Assembly (NCBI GenBank): GCA_024641945.1
Contig: JAHECD010000037.1
Span: 1-39,269 of the forward strand
Reading direction: 5' to 3'
Length of the DNA stretch: 39,269 bases
Source: Rubrivivax sp.
GTDB lineage: Bacteria; Pseudomonadota; Gammaproteobacteria; Burkholderiales; Burkholderiaceae_C
Shown: positions 11,943 through 20,384 of the stretch, in pieces
Layout: every line of letters starts with the position of its first letter
How positions within the stretch are numbered: position 1 is the first letter of the stretch
Program-made: the position numbers and the translations under genes
The notes under the pieces: generated by a model
Databases searched by the model: none
Told to the model about the DNA's origin: nothing
The model's input: the letters and a program-made list of their open reading frames with translations, nothing else

Positions 11943-13055
11943 ATGAAGACACCCCTTCGCAACCTGATGCCGTTGCTGGTCGTGACGCTGGCCGCGTGTG
12001 TCACGCCGTCCAACCCGTACTACCAGGCCGACAAGCCCCACCATCGCCCCGGCGGATTCCAGAACAACTACATCGACTTCGAGCCCAAGGGGATGCGCAA
12101 GCTGCTGCAATGGCAGTGGGACGCCGTCAGCAACGGCCTGCCACGCCCGCCGCAGACACCCACGCCGAGCGTGCACGCCGATCTGAGGTTCATCAAGGCG
12201 AATGCCTTGGCCGGCCATGCCATGGAACCCGCCGTCACCTGGATCGGTCACGCCACGATGCTGGCCCAGTTCGGGGGTCTGAACCTGATCACCGACCCGA
12301 TCTTCTCGGAGCGCGCTTCGCCGGTTTCATTCACGGGGCCGAAGCGCGCGCAGCCGCCGGGGCTGGCGCTGTCCGACCTGCCGCGGATCGACGTCGTGCT
12401 GGTGTCGCACAACCACTACGATCACCTTGACGAGACCTCGGTCAAGGCGCTGAACGCTCAGCCCGGCGGGCCGCCGCTGTTCATCGTGCCGCTCGGCTTG
12501 AAGACCTGGCTCGCCGATGCGGGCATCACCCATGCCGTCGAACTCGACTGGTGGCAATCTCACCGCATCGCGGCGCCGGGTGGGCCGGTGGACATCGTCT
12601 TGACCCCCGTGCAGCACTGGTCCGGGCGCACCCTCGCCGACCGCCTCGACACGCTGTGGGGCGGGTTCGCTGTCTTCGCGCCGGACTTCCATCTCTTCTA
12701 TTCGGGCGACACCGGCTATTCGAAGGACTTTGCCGATATCCACAGCCGGTTTGCCGACCGGCAACCGCAGGGCGGATTCGACCTCGCGCTGCTGCCGATA
12801 GGCGCGTACGAGCCGCGCTGGTTCATGAAGGAACAGCACGTCAACCCGACGGAAGCCGTGCAGATTCACAGGGACCTGCGCGCGCGGCGCTCGGCCGGTC
12901 TGCACTGGGGCACGTTCAATCTCACCGATGAATCTCTCGACACGCCTCCCGCAGCCTTGGCCCGCGCACGCCGCGAGGCGGCCGTGCCGGACGATGAGTT
13001 CTTCGTCCTCGCGATCGGCGAGACCCGGCGCCTGCCGCGCCGGCCTCCGACATGA
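11943..13055 (+). CDS. MBL-fold hydrolase lipoprotein (NAPE-PLD/UlaG-like)
   Basis: The 370-residue protein starts with a lipoprotein signal ending in the lipobox LAAC (Cys19), so it is probably anchored in the periplasm. The metallo-beta-lactamase fold is shown by TWIGHATMLAQFGGLNLITDP, by SHNHYDHLD near residue 155 (HxHxDH metal ligands), by FYSGDTGYS, and by a late LHWGTFNL His. This pattern is closest to N-acylphosphatidylethanolamine phospholipase D-like enzymes. The substrate cannot be read from sequence. Its stop overlaps the first possible ATG of the downstream disulfide reductase (ATGA at 13052), which suggests co-expression. Confidence 0.88.
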   Translation: MKTPLRNLMPLLVVTLAACVTPSNPYYQADKPHHRPGGFQNNYIDFEPKGMRKLLQWQWDAVSNGLPRPPQTPTPSVHADLRFIKANALAGHAMEPAVTWIGHATMLAQFGGLNLITDPIFSERASPVSFTGPKRAQPPGLALSDLPRIDVVLVSHNHYDHLDETSVKALNAQPGGPPLFIVPLGLKTWLADAGITHAVELDWWQSHRIAAPGGPVDIVLTPVQHWSGRTLADRLDTLWGGFAVFAPDFHLFYSGDTGYSKDFADIHSRFADRQPQGGFDLALLPIGAYEPRWFMKEQHVNPTEAVQIHRDLRARRSAGLHWGTFNLTDESLDTPPAALARARREAAVPDDEFFVLAIGETRRLPRRPPT

Positions 13056-13111
13056 CGCGAATGCGCCGACACGCGGAACCACAGGCATCCCGCGCACTCA
13101 CAATCCAGGCC

Positions 13112-15244
13112 ATGCACCGTCGCCTGTTGCCCATTGCCCTGCTGACCATTGCGGCCACGTCCACCCCCGTCTTCGCTGAACCCGCGGTCGTCGTCACCGA
13201 CCAGGTGCGCGCCGAATTGCTGGCCCACTCGCCAGACGGCATCCAGCCCGGCAAGCCGATGTGGCTGGCCCTGCGCCTGACGCACCAGCCGCAATGGCAC
13301 ACCTACTGGAAGAACCCTGGCGATTCCGGCCTGCCGACCACGCTGACCTGGACGCTGCCGCCCAACGTGACGGCCGGAGAGATCGAATGGCCGACCCCCA
13401 AACCGCTGCCGGTGGGCCCGCTGGTCAATTTCGGCTACGACGGCGTGCTGATGCTGCCGGTGCCCCTCAAGGTGGCAGAGGGCTTCAATGCAGAGTCGCT
13501 CGACGTCAAGCTGCATGCCGAATGGCTCGTCTGCAAGGACGTATGCATCCCGGAGTCGGGCGATTTCGCGCTTCAGGTGCCGTCCAGGGCCGCCACGGCG
13601 GCCCATGGAGCCGACTTCGCGGCAGCCAAGGCATCCGCCCCGGTGCCGCTGGAAACCGCACAGGCCACGGCCGATCTGCAGGACGGCGCGCTCGCCGTCA
13701 GGGTGGCCGGACTGCCTGTGGCCTGGCAGGGCAAGGCCTTGACGTTCATGCCCGAGACAGCAGGTGTGATCGACAACGCCGCGAAGCCCGCGGCGCAATG
13801 GAAGGACGCTGTCTGGGAGGCCCGGGTTGCGCTTTCGCCCCAGCGCAGCGAGAGCCCGCCGCGCATGCCCGTGGTGCTGGTCGCCGATGGCGCAGCCGCC
13901 GGCGTGCAGGTGAATATGGCCATCAACGGCACGTGGCCCGCGCTCGCCTCGGCCGTGGGCGCGGCGGAAACCGCAGCCGCTCCGGCGGCGCTGGCACCGC
14001 CTCAGGCTCCGGCGCCCGCGTCGGACCTCGGCCTGGCCGCGGCAGTGCTGCTCGCGCTCGTCGGCGGGGCCCTGCTGAACCTGATGCCCTGCGTCTTCCC
14101 GATTCTGTCGCTGAAGGTGCTCGGCTTTGCGACCCACGCCCAGGACCGACGCGCGCTGCTGACCGGTGGCCTGGCCTATACGGTGGGTGTCGTTGCAAGC
14201 TTCGTGGGACTTGCCGGCGTGCTGATCGCATTGCGTGCCGGTGGCGAGCAGCTCGGTTGGGGATTCCAGCTGCAGTCCCCCGTCTTCGTCGCGGTGCTGG
14301 CCGCGCTGTTCACGCTCATCGGCCTCAACCTGGCAGGTGTGTTTGCGTTCGGCTCGGTCCTGCCGTCGTCGTGGGCAGCGGCGCGGGCGCGCCACCCGCT
14401 CGTCGATTCGGCGCTCACAGGCGTGCTCGCCGTGGCGGTGGCCTCGCCGTGCACCGCGCCATTCATGGGTGCGTCGCTCGGCCTGGCGGCCACGCTGCCG
14501 CCGGTGCAGGCGCTGACGATCTTCGGCGCCATCGGCGCCGGGATGGCGCTGCCGTACCTTCTGGCCAGCGCCTGGCCTCCGATCGCACGCGCGCTGCCCC
14601 GTCCGGGCGTCTGGATGTCGCATTTCAAATCGCTGATGGCATTTCCGATGTTTGCCACCGTGGTCTGGCTTGTCTGGGTGCTGGGCCAGCAGGTCGGCAT
14701 CGACGGCGCCGCGGCATTGCTCGGCACGCTCGTGGCGCTGGCCTTCGCGGCCTGGGCGCTCGGCTCACCGGCGCTGGGCCGACGCGCGCGCGTCGGGTTC
14801 GGTGCACTGTCCGTCGCCCTGCTCGGCGCGGCGCTGCTGTGGGCACTGCCCACGCTGCGCCACGACGCCGTGGCCGCAGCGGGCGCACCCGCTGCAGACG
14901 CCCGCTGGCAGCCGTGGTCGCCGCTGCGCGTGCAGGAGGCCCTGGCACAAGGCCGACCGGTCTTCGTCGATTTCACCGCGGCATGGTGCGTGACCTGCCA
15001 GTACAACAAACGCACCGTGCTTGCCGATCCGGAGGTGCTGGCCGCGCTCGATGCCAAGCGGGTGCTCATGTTGCGCGCTGACTGGACCCGGCGCGACGCG
15101 GCCATCACCGCCGAGCTCGCGCGACTCGGTCGCAACGGCGTTCCGGTCTACGCGCTGTATTCCCCTGGCACGACAGGGCCACGCCTTTTGAGCGAAATTC
15201 TGTCGGTGCGCGAAGTGCGCGACAGCGTCGGAGCATTGCCATGA
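13112..15244 (+). CDS. DsbD/ScsB-like thiol:disulfide reductase
   Basis: With the start at 13112 the protein has 710 residues and a clean signal peptide (MHRRLLPIALLTIAATS, cleavage after VFA). A periplasmic N-terminal domain carries CKDVC near residue 140. A membrane core follows, with the CcdA/DsbD-type cysteines MPCVFPI (about 326) and SPCTAPF (about 446). The C-terminal thioredoxin domain carries WCVTC (about 625). Such proteins move electrons from cytoplasmic thioredoxin to periplasmic acceptors; the N-domain CxxxC favours the ScsB branch over classical DsbD. An upstream ATG at 13052 overlaps the previous stop but would give a 20-residue extension before the signal. The stop overlaps the redoxin start by 4 bp. 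Confidence 0.9.
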   Translation: MHRRLLPIALLTIAATSTPVFAEPAVVVTDQVRAELLAHSPDGIQPGKPMWLALRLTHQPQWHTYWKNPGDSGLPTTLTWTLPPNVTAGEIEWPTPKPLPVGPLVNFGYDGVLMLPVPLKVAEGFNAESLDVKLHAEWLVCKDVCIPESGDFALQVPSRAATAAHGADFAAAKASAPVPLETAQATADLQDGALAVRVAGLPVAWQGKALTFMPETAGVIDNAAKPAAQWKDAVWEARVALSPQRSESPPRMPVVLVADGAAAGVQVNMAINGTWPALASAVGAAETAAAPAALAPPQAPAPASDLGLAAAVLLALVGGALLNLMPCVFPILSLKVLGFATHAQDRRALLTGGLAYTVGVVASFVGLAGVLIALRAGGEQLGWGFQLQSPVFVAVLAALFTLIGLNLAGVFAFGSVLPSSWAAARARHPLVDSALTGVLAVAVASPCTAPFMGASLGLAATLPPVQALTIFGAIGAGMALPYLLASAWPPIARALPRPGVWMSHFKSLMAFPMFATVVWLVWVLGQQVGIDGAAALLGTLVALAFAAWALGSPALGRRARVGFGALSVALLGAALLWALPTLRHDAVAAAGAPAADARWQPWSPLRVQEALAQGRPVFVDFTAAWCVTCQYNKRTVLADPEVLAALDAKRVLMLRADWTRRDAAITAELARLGRNGVPVYALYSPGTTGPRLLSEILSVREVRDSVGALP

Positions 15245-15858
15245 AGCCTCTCGTCGTCCCCGCCCTGCTGGCCGCCATCCTCGGTACGGCCGCCGCAGCC
15301 GCCAGTGCAGCGGCCGCCATCGGCCAGCCTGCGCCCGCGTTCAGTGCCACCGACGCCGCCGGCAAGGCGGTCTCGCTGGCCGACTACAAGGGCCGGACGG
15401 TCGTGCTCGAGTGGGTCAACCCGGGCTGCCCGTACGTGCGCAAGCACTACGGCGCCGACAACATGCAGTCGACGCAGAAGGCCGCCGTCGACAAGGGTGT
15501 GGTCTGGCTGGCGATCAACTCGACCGCGCGCGACGCCACCGACTACCTCGAACCCTCGGCAATGGCCCACTGGATGAAGTCGCAGCGGGCGGCGGCCAGC
15601 GCCACGCTGATGGATTCGGGCGGCCAGATCGGCCGGGCGTACGGCGCGCGGACGACGCCCCACATGTACATCGTGAATGCCCAGGGTGTGCTCGTCTACG
15701 CCGGCGCGATCGACAGCAAGCCGAGCGCGAACCCGGCGGATATCAAGACCGCGACGAACCATGTGAACCAGGCACTCGGCGAGACGCTCGCCGGCAAGCC
15801 CGTGAGCGTGGCCGCCACGCAGCCCTACGGCTGCAGCGTCAAGTACTCCGGGCTGTAG
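15241..15858 (+). CDS. Periplasmic redoxin (AhpC/TSA thioredoxin-fold) protein
   Basis: The 205-residue protein has an Ala-rich signal peptide (about 1-26), then a redoxin fold with GQPAPAFSATDAAGK, LADYKGRTVVLEW and NPGCPYVRKHY containing Cys63. There is no CxxC pair; the only other Cys is C198 in the tail (YGCSVKY). It may therefore act as a peroxiredoxin-like or mixed-disulfide enzyme reduced by its neighbour. Its ATG overlaps the stop of the DsbD/ScsB-like gene (ATGA), a strong sign that it is the electron acceptor. No start ambiguity. Confidence 0.85.
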   Translation: MKPLVVPALLAAILGTAAAAASAAAAIGQPAPAFSATDAAGKAVSLADYKGRTVVLEWVNPGCPYVRKHYGADNMQSTQKAAVDKGVVWLAINSTARDATDYLEPSAMAHWMKSQRAAASATLMDSGGQIGRAYGARTTPHMYIVNAQGVLVYAGAIDSKPSANPADIKTATNHVNQALGETLAGKPVSVAATQPYGCSVKYSGL

Positions 15859-15902
15859 GGCGGCGCTGCACAAGTCCCCGCGGCGCTGCCCGGAGTGCCA
15901 GG

Positions 15903-17519
15903 CTACGGCAGTGCCGCGTACTGCGCTGCCAACGCCCTGAAGTCCGAAACCGAAGCCGCGGCGTCGAAGCCCGGGCCGAGTTCCTCGGCCAGGATGTGCC
16001 CCACCGCGCCGGCCTGTCGGCCCGCCTCCTGCGCATCGAGAAACAACAGCCGGCAGCGCCGGGCCAGGACGTCTTCCACGCTGCGGGCCATCTCGGTGCG
16101 CGCGGCAAAGCGCACCATCGCCTCGCTCAGTCCCCCACGGCCCGATTCGGCGTCGTGCCAGAGCCAATGTTCCGTGCCTGGCAACCTGTGCAGTTCAGCG
16201 GCCTCGCTGCCGTACAGGTGCTCACCTGGCGGCTCGGACAGTGGACGACCCGGTGCCGCGCCGATCAGCGCCAGGCGCGTGGTCACCCCGGCGGCGCGGC
16301 GCGCAAGCAGGCCGTGCGCCATGCAGCGCTCGAGCACGTCCTCTGCCATCGCGCGGTAGGTCGTCCACTTGCCACCGGTCACCGTGACGAGGCCAGAGGC
16401 GGCGACCACCACCGTGTGCTCGCGCGAAATCGCCTTGGTGTCGCCGGCGTCGTCGTCGGCATGCCGCACGAGTGGACGCAGGCCGACCCACACCGACCGC
16501 ACGTCGGCACGCGTTGGTGCCTTGGCCAGGTAGCGCCCGGCCTCGCGCAGGATGAAGTCGACCTCGGCGGCAAAGGGCGCCGGCTCGCGCACCACGTCGG
16601 CGCGCGGGGTATCGGTCGTTCCCAGGATCGTCTTGCCGAGCCAGGGCACGGCAAACAGCACGCGGCCGTCGCTCGTCCTGGGCACCATCAACCCGTGCGT
16701 GCCGGGCAGGAAGGCGCGGTCGACGACCAGATGCACGCCTTGGCTGGGCGCCACCATGCGCGGACGCGCCAGTGCGCTGGCGTCGCGGTCCATGTCACGC
16801 AGCGCGTCGACCCACACGCCGGTGGCGTTGACGACGCAGCGGGCATCGACGGCAAAGGTCTCGCCGCTCTCGCCGTCGCGCGCCACGAGGCCCGTCACGC
16901 GGCCGCCGCTGCGCCGCAGCGACACGACGGGCACGTGATTGATCACGAGCGCGCCGCGCGCGGCCGCCGTGCGCGCCAGCAGCACCGCCAGCCGTGCATC
17001 GTCGAACTGCCCGTCCCAGTATTTGACGCCGCCCACGAGGCCCTGGGAGCGCACCGTGGGCAAGAGTTCGACCGTGCGGCGCGCACTGAGCCACTCGGTA
17101 TTGCCGATGCCATCACGCCCCGCGAGCGCGTCGTAGGCCGTCAGACCGGCACCGTAGTAGGCCGGCTCCCAGAAGCGGTAACCCGGCACGACGAACGCCA
17201 GGCGCTGCACCACCTGCGGCGCATTCGCGAGCAGCGCCGCGCGTTCGTGCAATGCCTCGCGCACGAGGCCGATGTCGCCCTGCGCCAGATAGCGGACACC
17301 GCCGTGCACGAGCTTGGTGGCCCGGGAGCTGGTGCCCTGGGCGAAGTCGTGCGACTCGAGCAGCAGCACCGAGAAACCGCGCACTGCAGCGTCGAGCGCA
17401 ATGCCCAGGCCGGTGGCACCGCCACCGATCACCGCCAGGTCCCAGGTCTGCGGCTCGCGCAGGCGCGCCAGCCCCGCAACGCGCGAAGCTCTGGTGTTGG
17501 GCGGCGGTGGAGCGTTCAT
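15903..17519 (-). CDS. glpD: FAD-dependent glycerol-3-phosphate dehydrogenase
   Basis: The 538-residue protein oxidises sn-glycerol-3-phosphate to dihydroxyacetone phosphate at the inner membrane and passes electrons to quinone. The FAD-binding GGGATGLGIALDAAVRG is at about residues 32-48, followed by the family signatures GTSSRATKLVHGGVRYL and TGGKWTTYR. Length and motif order match aerobic GlpD. It lies 99 bp after the lactonase gene on the same strand, so co-transcription is possible. No glpK or glpF is visible here. The gap to the convergent redoxin gene is only 44 bp, without a clear terminator. Confidence 0.93.
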   Translation of the reverse strand: MNAPPPPNTRASRVAGLARLREPQTWDLAVIGGGATGLGIALDAAVRGFSVLLLESHDFAQGTSSRATKLVHGGVRYLAQGDIGLVREALHERAALLANAPQVVQRLAFVVPGYRFWEPAYYGAGLTAYDALAGRDGIGNTEWLSARRTVELLPTVRSQGLVGGVKYWDGQFDDARLAVLLARTAAARGALVINHVPVVSLRRSGGRVTGLVARDGESGETFAVDARCVVNATGVWVDALRDMDRDASALARPRMVAPSQGVHLVVDRAFLPGTHGLMVPRTSDGRVLFAVPWLGKTILGTTDTPRADVVREPAPFAAEVDFILREAGRYLAKAPTRADVRSVWVGLRPLVRHADDDAGDTKAISREHTVVVAASGLVTVTGGKWTTYRAMAEDVLERCMAHGLLARRAAGVTTRLALIGAAPGRPLSEPPGEHLYGSEAAELHRLPGTEHWLWHDAESGRGGLSEAMVRFAARTEMARSVEDVLARRCRLLFLDAQEAGRQAGAVGHILAEELGPGFDAAASVSDFRALAAQYAALP

Positions 17520-17618
17520 GGCGGTGCAACGTCCGGTGCCACCACGCCGCGGTAGGGCAGGCCTGCAGCCCCCATGCGCACCATCGTCATGCCCCGGTGC
17601 AGGGCCGGGCGACCGAGC

Positions 17619-18518
17619 CTAGACACGCGCAAAATTCACCGGCAGCCCCGGAACGTCGACCCTCAGCTGCAGCACGCGTCCGGACCAGGGCTCGCGGGCG
17701 ACTTCTTCGGCCGGCCGTTTCTCGCGCGCCGTGGTGATGAACAGCGTGCGCAGGTCGGCGCCGCCAAAGCAAGGCATCGTTGGGCAGCGCACCGGCAAGT
17801 CGACCGACGACAGCAACTCGCCCGCCGGCGACAGGCGCAGCACACGCGCACCCTCGAACATGGCGACCCAGTAACAGCCCTCGGCGTCGACCGCGGCGCC
17901 GTCGGGACGGCCGCCATAGCCGGCCAGGGCCTGTCCGGCCTTTCGTGACTCGAACTGTGCAAAGGTTCGGCGTCGAGACAACGAGCCGTCGTGGCCGTCG
18001 AAATCGAACGCATAGACCGCGTGGGCCTTGGTGTCGCTCCAGTACATGGTTCGACCGTCCGGGCTGAAGGCGAGGCCGTTGCTGACGGTGATGCCATCGG
18101 CCCTGCGCAACAACACGCCGCCGTCGAAGCAATACAGCGCCGCCTTCGGCGGGTCGCGCGGCTCGAAGATCGTGCCGACCCAGAACCGGCCCTGCGGGTC
18201 GGCCTTGCCGTCGTTGAATCGCTCCTGCGCGGTGTCATAGGGCGCACGCGCCAGCGGCGACAGCCGTGCGGTCTCGGGGTGAAAGCGAAAGAGGCCGTCG
18301 CGCATGGCGAGCAGCAGGTCGCCGCCCGGCAACGGCGCACAGCTCGCGGGCTCCGCCGCGAAATCCCAATGTGCGTGAAGCCCGGTGGACGGCGAAAAGC
18401 GGTTCAGCCGCCGGCCCGGGATATCGCACCACCAGAGCTGCCCGGCATCGGGCTGCCACATCGGCGATTCGCCCAGCAGCGACGGCGAGACCGCGATCGG
18501 CGTGATATCGCCAAACAT
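17619..18518 (-). CDS. SMP-30/gluconolactonase family lactonase
   Basis: The 299-residue six-bladed beta-propeller starts with GESPMW containing the metal-ligand Glu17. It has RFNDGKADPQGRFWVGT, SNGLAFSPDGRTMYWSD with the Asn ligand and RPDGAAVDAEGCYW with the Asp ligand, the pattern of SMP-30 lactonases. These open sugar lactones to aldonic acids. Substrate is uncertain (arabinono-, glucono- or galactonolactone). It lies 20 bp after the aldose epimerase gene and near an HpaI-type aldolase, suggesting a sugar-acid route. Confidence 0.9.
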   Translation of the reverse strand: MFGDITPIAVSPSLLGESPMWQPDAGQLWWCDIPGRRLNRFSPSTGLHAHWDFAAEPASCAPLPGGDLLLAMRDGLFRFHPETARLSPLARAPYDTAQERFNDGKADPQGRFWVGTIFEPRDPPKAALYCFDGGVLLRRADGITVSNGLAFSPDGRTMYWSDTKAHAVYAFDFDGHDGSLSRRRTFAQFESRKAGQALAGYGGRPDGAAVDAEGCYWVAMFEGARVLRLSPAGELLSSVDLPVRCPTMPCFGGADLRTLFITTAREKRPAEEVAREPWSGRVLQLRVDVPGLPVNFARV

Positions 18519-18538
18519 CGTCGTGCGGCCCGGCTCGC

Positions 18539-19396
18539 TCAGACGGCTGCGATTTCCAGCTTCATCCAGGCCTCGAACCGCTCGCCCGGCTGCAGCGTGC
18601 GCAGGCCATGGGCGGCCGGGTCGGCCATGTGGATGGCATTGCTCACGTGGCTCACCGGCTCGACGCAGTAGTAGTCCTTGGTCGGCGGCGTGAAGACCAC
18701 CAGGTACGGCAGCGAGGAGGTCATGCGCACCGAGAGCTTCTCGTCGCGCAGCCGCGCCGCACCTTGCCAGCCCTCGAAGCAGTTGTCGTAATCGAGATGG
18801 GCCACGTCGGCATCGATGCCGGGTTGTGCCACCTTGCGGGTGGGCAGCTGCGTGGTGGCGTCGGAAATCCAGCGGTCGGTGAGTTCGATGTGCAGCCGGC
18901 TGCGAGTGCGCTTGGGGAAGTAGGGGTGCCAGCCCAGGCCCACGGGCGCCGGCTGGTCCGCCTTGTTCGTGATCGCCAACCCCACGTTCAACCCGGCCGG
19001 GGTCAGCGCAAACGCCTGCCGCACACTGAAGGCGAAAGGCCAGTCGCCGTCGCCGGGGTGTTCGAGCTGAAGGACAGCGTCGTCTTCACGCTGCGACTCG
19101 ATCGTCCACGGCCGCTGCCATGCCATGCCGTGCACCGAGTGGGGGTTGCCCTCGTCGTAGTTCGGCTTGGTCGTGTACTCGCGGCCGAGCCAGCGAAAGT
19201 GCCGGTGTCCGAGGCGGTTGGAGTACGGCACGAGCGGGTAGCAGCCCGACACACGCGCCCGCTCGAGTAACCCCGGCTCGGTGCTGCGCATGACAGGACT
19301 ATCGCCGCACCACAGGCCTGCAATGCAGGCGCCCAGGTCGGCACGCAAGGCGAGGCGGAGGTCGCCAGCGCGCAATTCGACAATGTTTGAGGTCAT
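18539..19396 (-). CDS. Aldose 1-epimerase (mutarotase) family protein
   Basis: The 285-residue protein has galactose-mutarotase motifs: YPLVPYSNRLGHRHF, the NPHSVHGMAW His, GLGWHPYFP with the second His, and VEPVSHVSNA with the Glu expected as base. These enzymes interconvert alpha and beta anomers of aldoses. The start at 19396 (MTSNIVELRAGDL) is set by homology to family N-termini; the frame continues upstream without meaning. It is probably co-transcribed with the downstream lactonase (20 bp) and possibly with the aldolase upstream (65 bp). Confidence 0.9.
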   Translation of the reverse strand: MTSNIVELRAGDLRLALRADLGACIAGLWCGDSPVMRSTEPGLLERARVSGCYPLVPYSNRLGHRHFRWLGREYTTKPNYDEGNPHSVHGMAWQRPWTIESQREDDAVLQLEHPGDGDWPFAFSVRQAFALTPAGLNVGLAITNKADQPAPVGLGWHPYFPKRTRSRLHIELTDRWISDATTQLPTRKVAQPGIDADVAHLDYDNCFEGWQGAARLRDEKLSVRMTSSLPYLVVFTPPTKDYYCVEPVSHVSNAIHMADPAAHGLRTLQPGERFEAWMKLEIAAV

Positions 19397-19461
19397 GGGC
19401 GGATCGTACCGCCCGCCCGCCGGTGCTCGGGGCAGGGCTTGTGCGCCCGCGCCACCCGCCG

Positions 19462-20280
19462 CTACGCCGTGGCCTCGGTCCGCGTGCCGTCGGACAGCGT
19501 ATGCACCTGCGCCTGGCCCGGGCCCGTGCGCAGCATGCGGATCGCGTCGTTCGCGCCGCGCATCAGCAGGCCCATGTCCGACATGATCGCCATGAAGTCG
19601 AACCCGGCCGCGCGGTAGGTGGCCACGGCCTCGGGCGTGGCGCCGAGCGAGCCCACCGGCTTGCCGGCGGCATGGATGCGCCGCACGGCCTGCGACATCG
19701 CGTCGACCACGGCAGGATGCATCGGCTGGCCGAGGTGGCCCATGCTGGCCGACAGGTCGTTCGGGCCGACGAACAGCGCGTCGACGCCGGGCACCGCGGC
19801 AATCGCCTCGGCCTGCTCCAGCGCCTGGGCGCTTTCGAGCTGGACGATCACGGCGATGCCCTTGTCGGCCGTCGTCAGGTAGTCGCAATCGGTGCAGAAA
19901 CGCGACGCGCGGCTCATCGTCGACAGGCCCCGCGTGCCCTGCGGCGGATAGCGCGTGGAGGCCACCGCCTGCGCCGCGTCGTTCGCGTTCTGGATGAACG
20001 GAAAGAGCAGCGTGGTCGCGCCGGCGTCGAGCACACGCTTGACGGTGACGGCGTCGTTCCAGGGCACACGCACGACCGGCACCATCTTCGTATTGCCCAC
20101 GGCCTGCAGCATGTGCACGACGTCCATCATGTCGATCGGCGTGTGCTCCATGTCGACGAGGCCCCAGTCGAAGCCGGCGTGGCCCACCGCCTCGGCCACC
20201 AGCGGACTGGCCGACATCAGCCAGGTGCCAATGGGTGTGTTCTTGCTGGACAGGCGCAGCAGGTTGCGGAAGGGATTCAT
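19462..20280 (-). CDS. HpcH/HpaI-type class II aldolase
   Basis: The 272-residue protein keeps the key residues of HpaI-type pyruvate aldolases: H46 (MEHTPIDMMD), R71 (VRVPW), E149 (VQLES) and D175 (GPNDLSASMG), at nearly the textbook spacing. The family cleaves 2-keto-3-deoxy sugar acids or 4-hydroxy-2-oxo acids to pyruvate and an aldehyde, using a divalent metal. Next to a lactonase and an epimerase it probably acts on a 2-keto-3-deoxy sugar acid; HpaI, RhmA and GarL cannot be told apart by eye. Confidence 0.9.
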   Translation of the reverse strand: MNPFRNLLRLSSKNTPIGTWLMSASPLVAEAVGHAGFDWGLVDMEHTPIDMMDVVHMLQAVGNTKMVPVVRVPWNDAVTVKRVLDAGATTLLFPFIQNANDAAQAVASTRYPPQGTRGLSTMSRASRFCTDCDYLTTADKGIAVIVQLESAQALEQAEAIAAVPGVDALFVGPNDLSASMGHLGQPMHPAVVDAMSQAVRRIHAAGKPVGSLGATPEAVATYRAAGFDFMAIMSDMGLLMRGANDAIRMLRTGPGQAQVHTLSDGTRTEATA

Positions 20281-20384
20281 GGATGGCCTCCGTTCGGCAA
20301 GCGGGAATGCCACCCATTGTGCGCCGCAGAGCGCACGCTGCAGCGCCGACCTGCCGACGTGCCGATCCGCTGCGCGCCGGCCGT

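Noticed and set aside
11900..12430. A 176-codon frame overlapping the MBL gene
   Set aside because: It is a frame shadow of the MBL lipoprotein, which has the lipobox and metal motifs.
18539..20317. Apparent long fusion upstream of the aldose epimerase
   Set aside because: The extra N-terminal part is the aldolase gene read out of frame. The epimerase starts at 19396.
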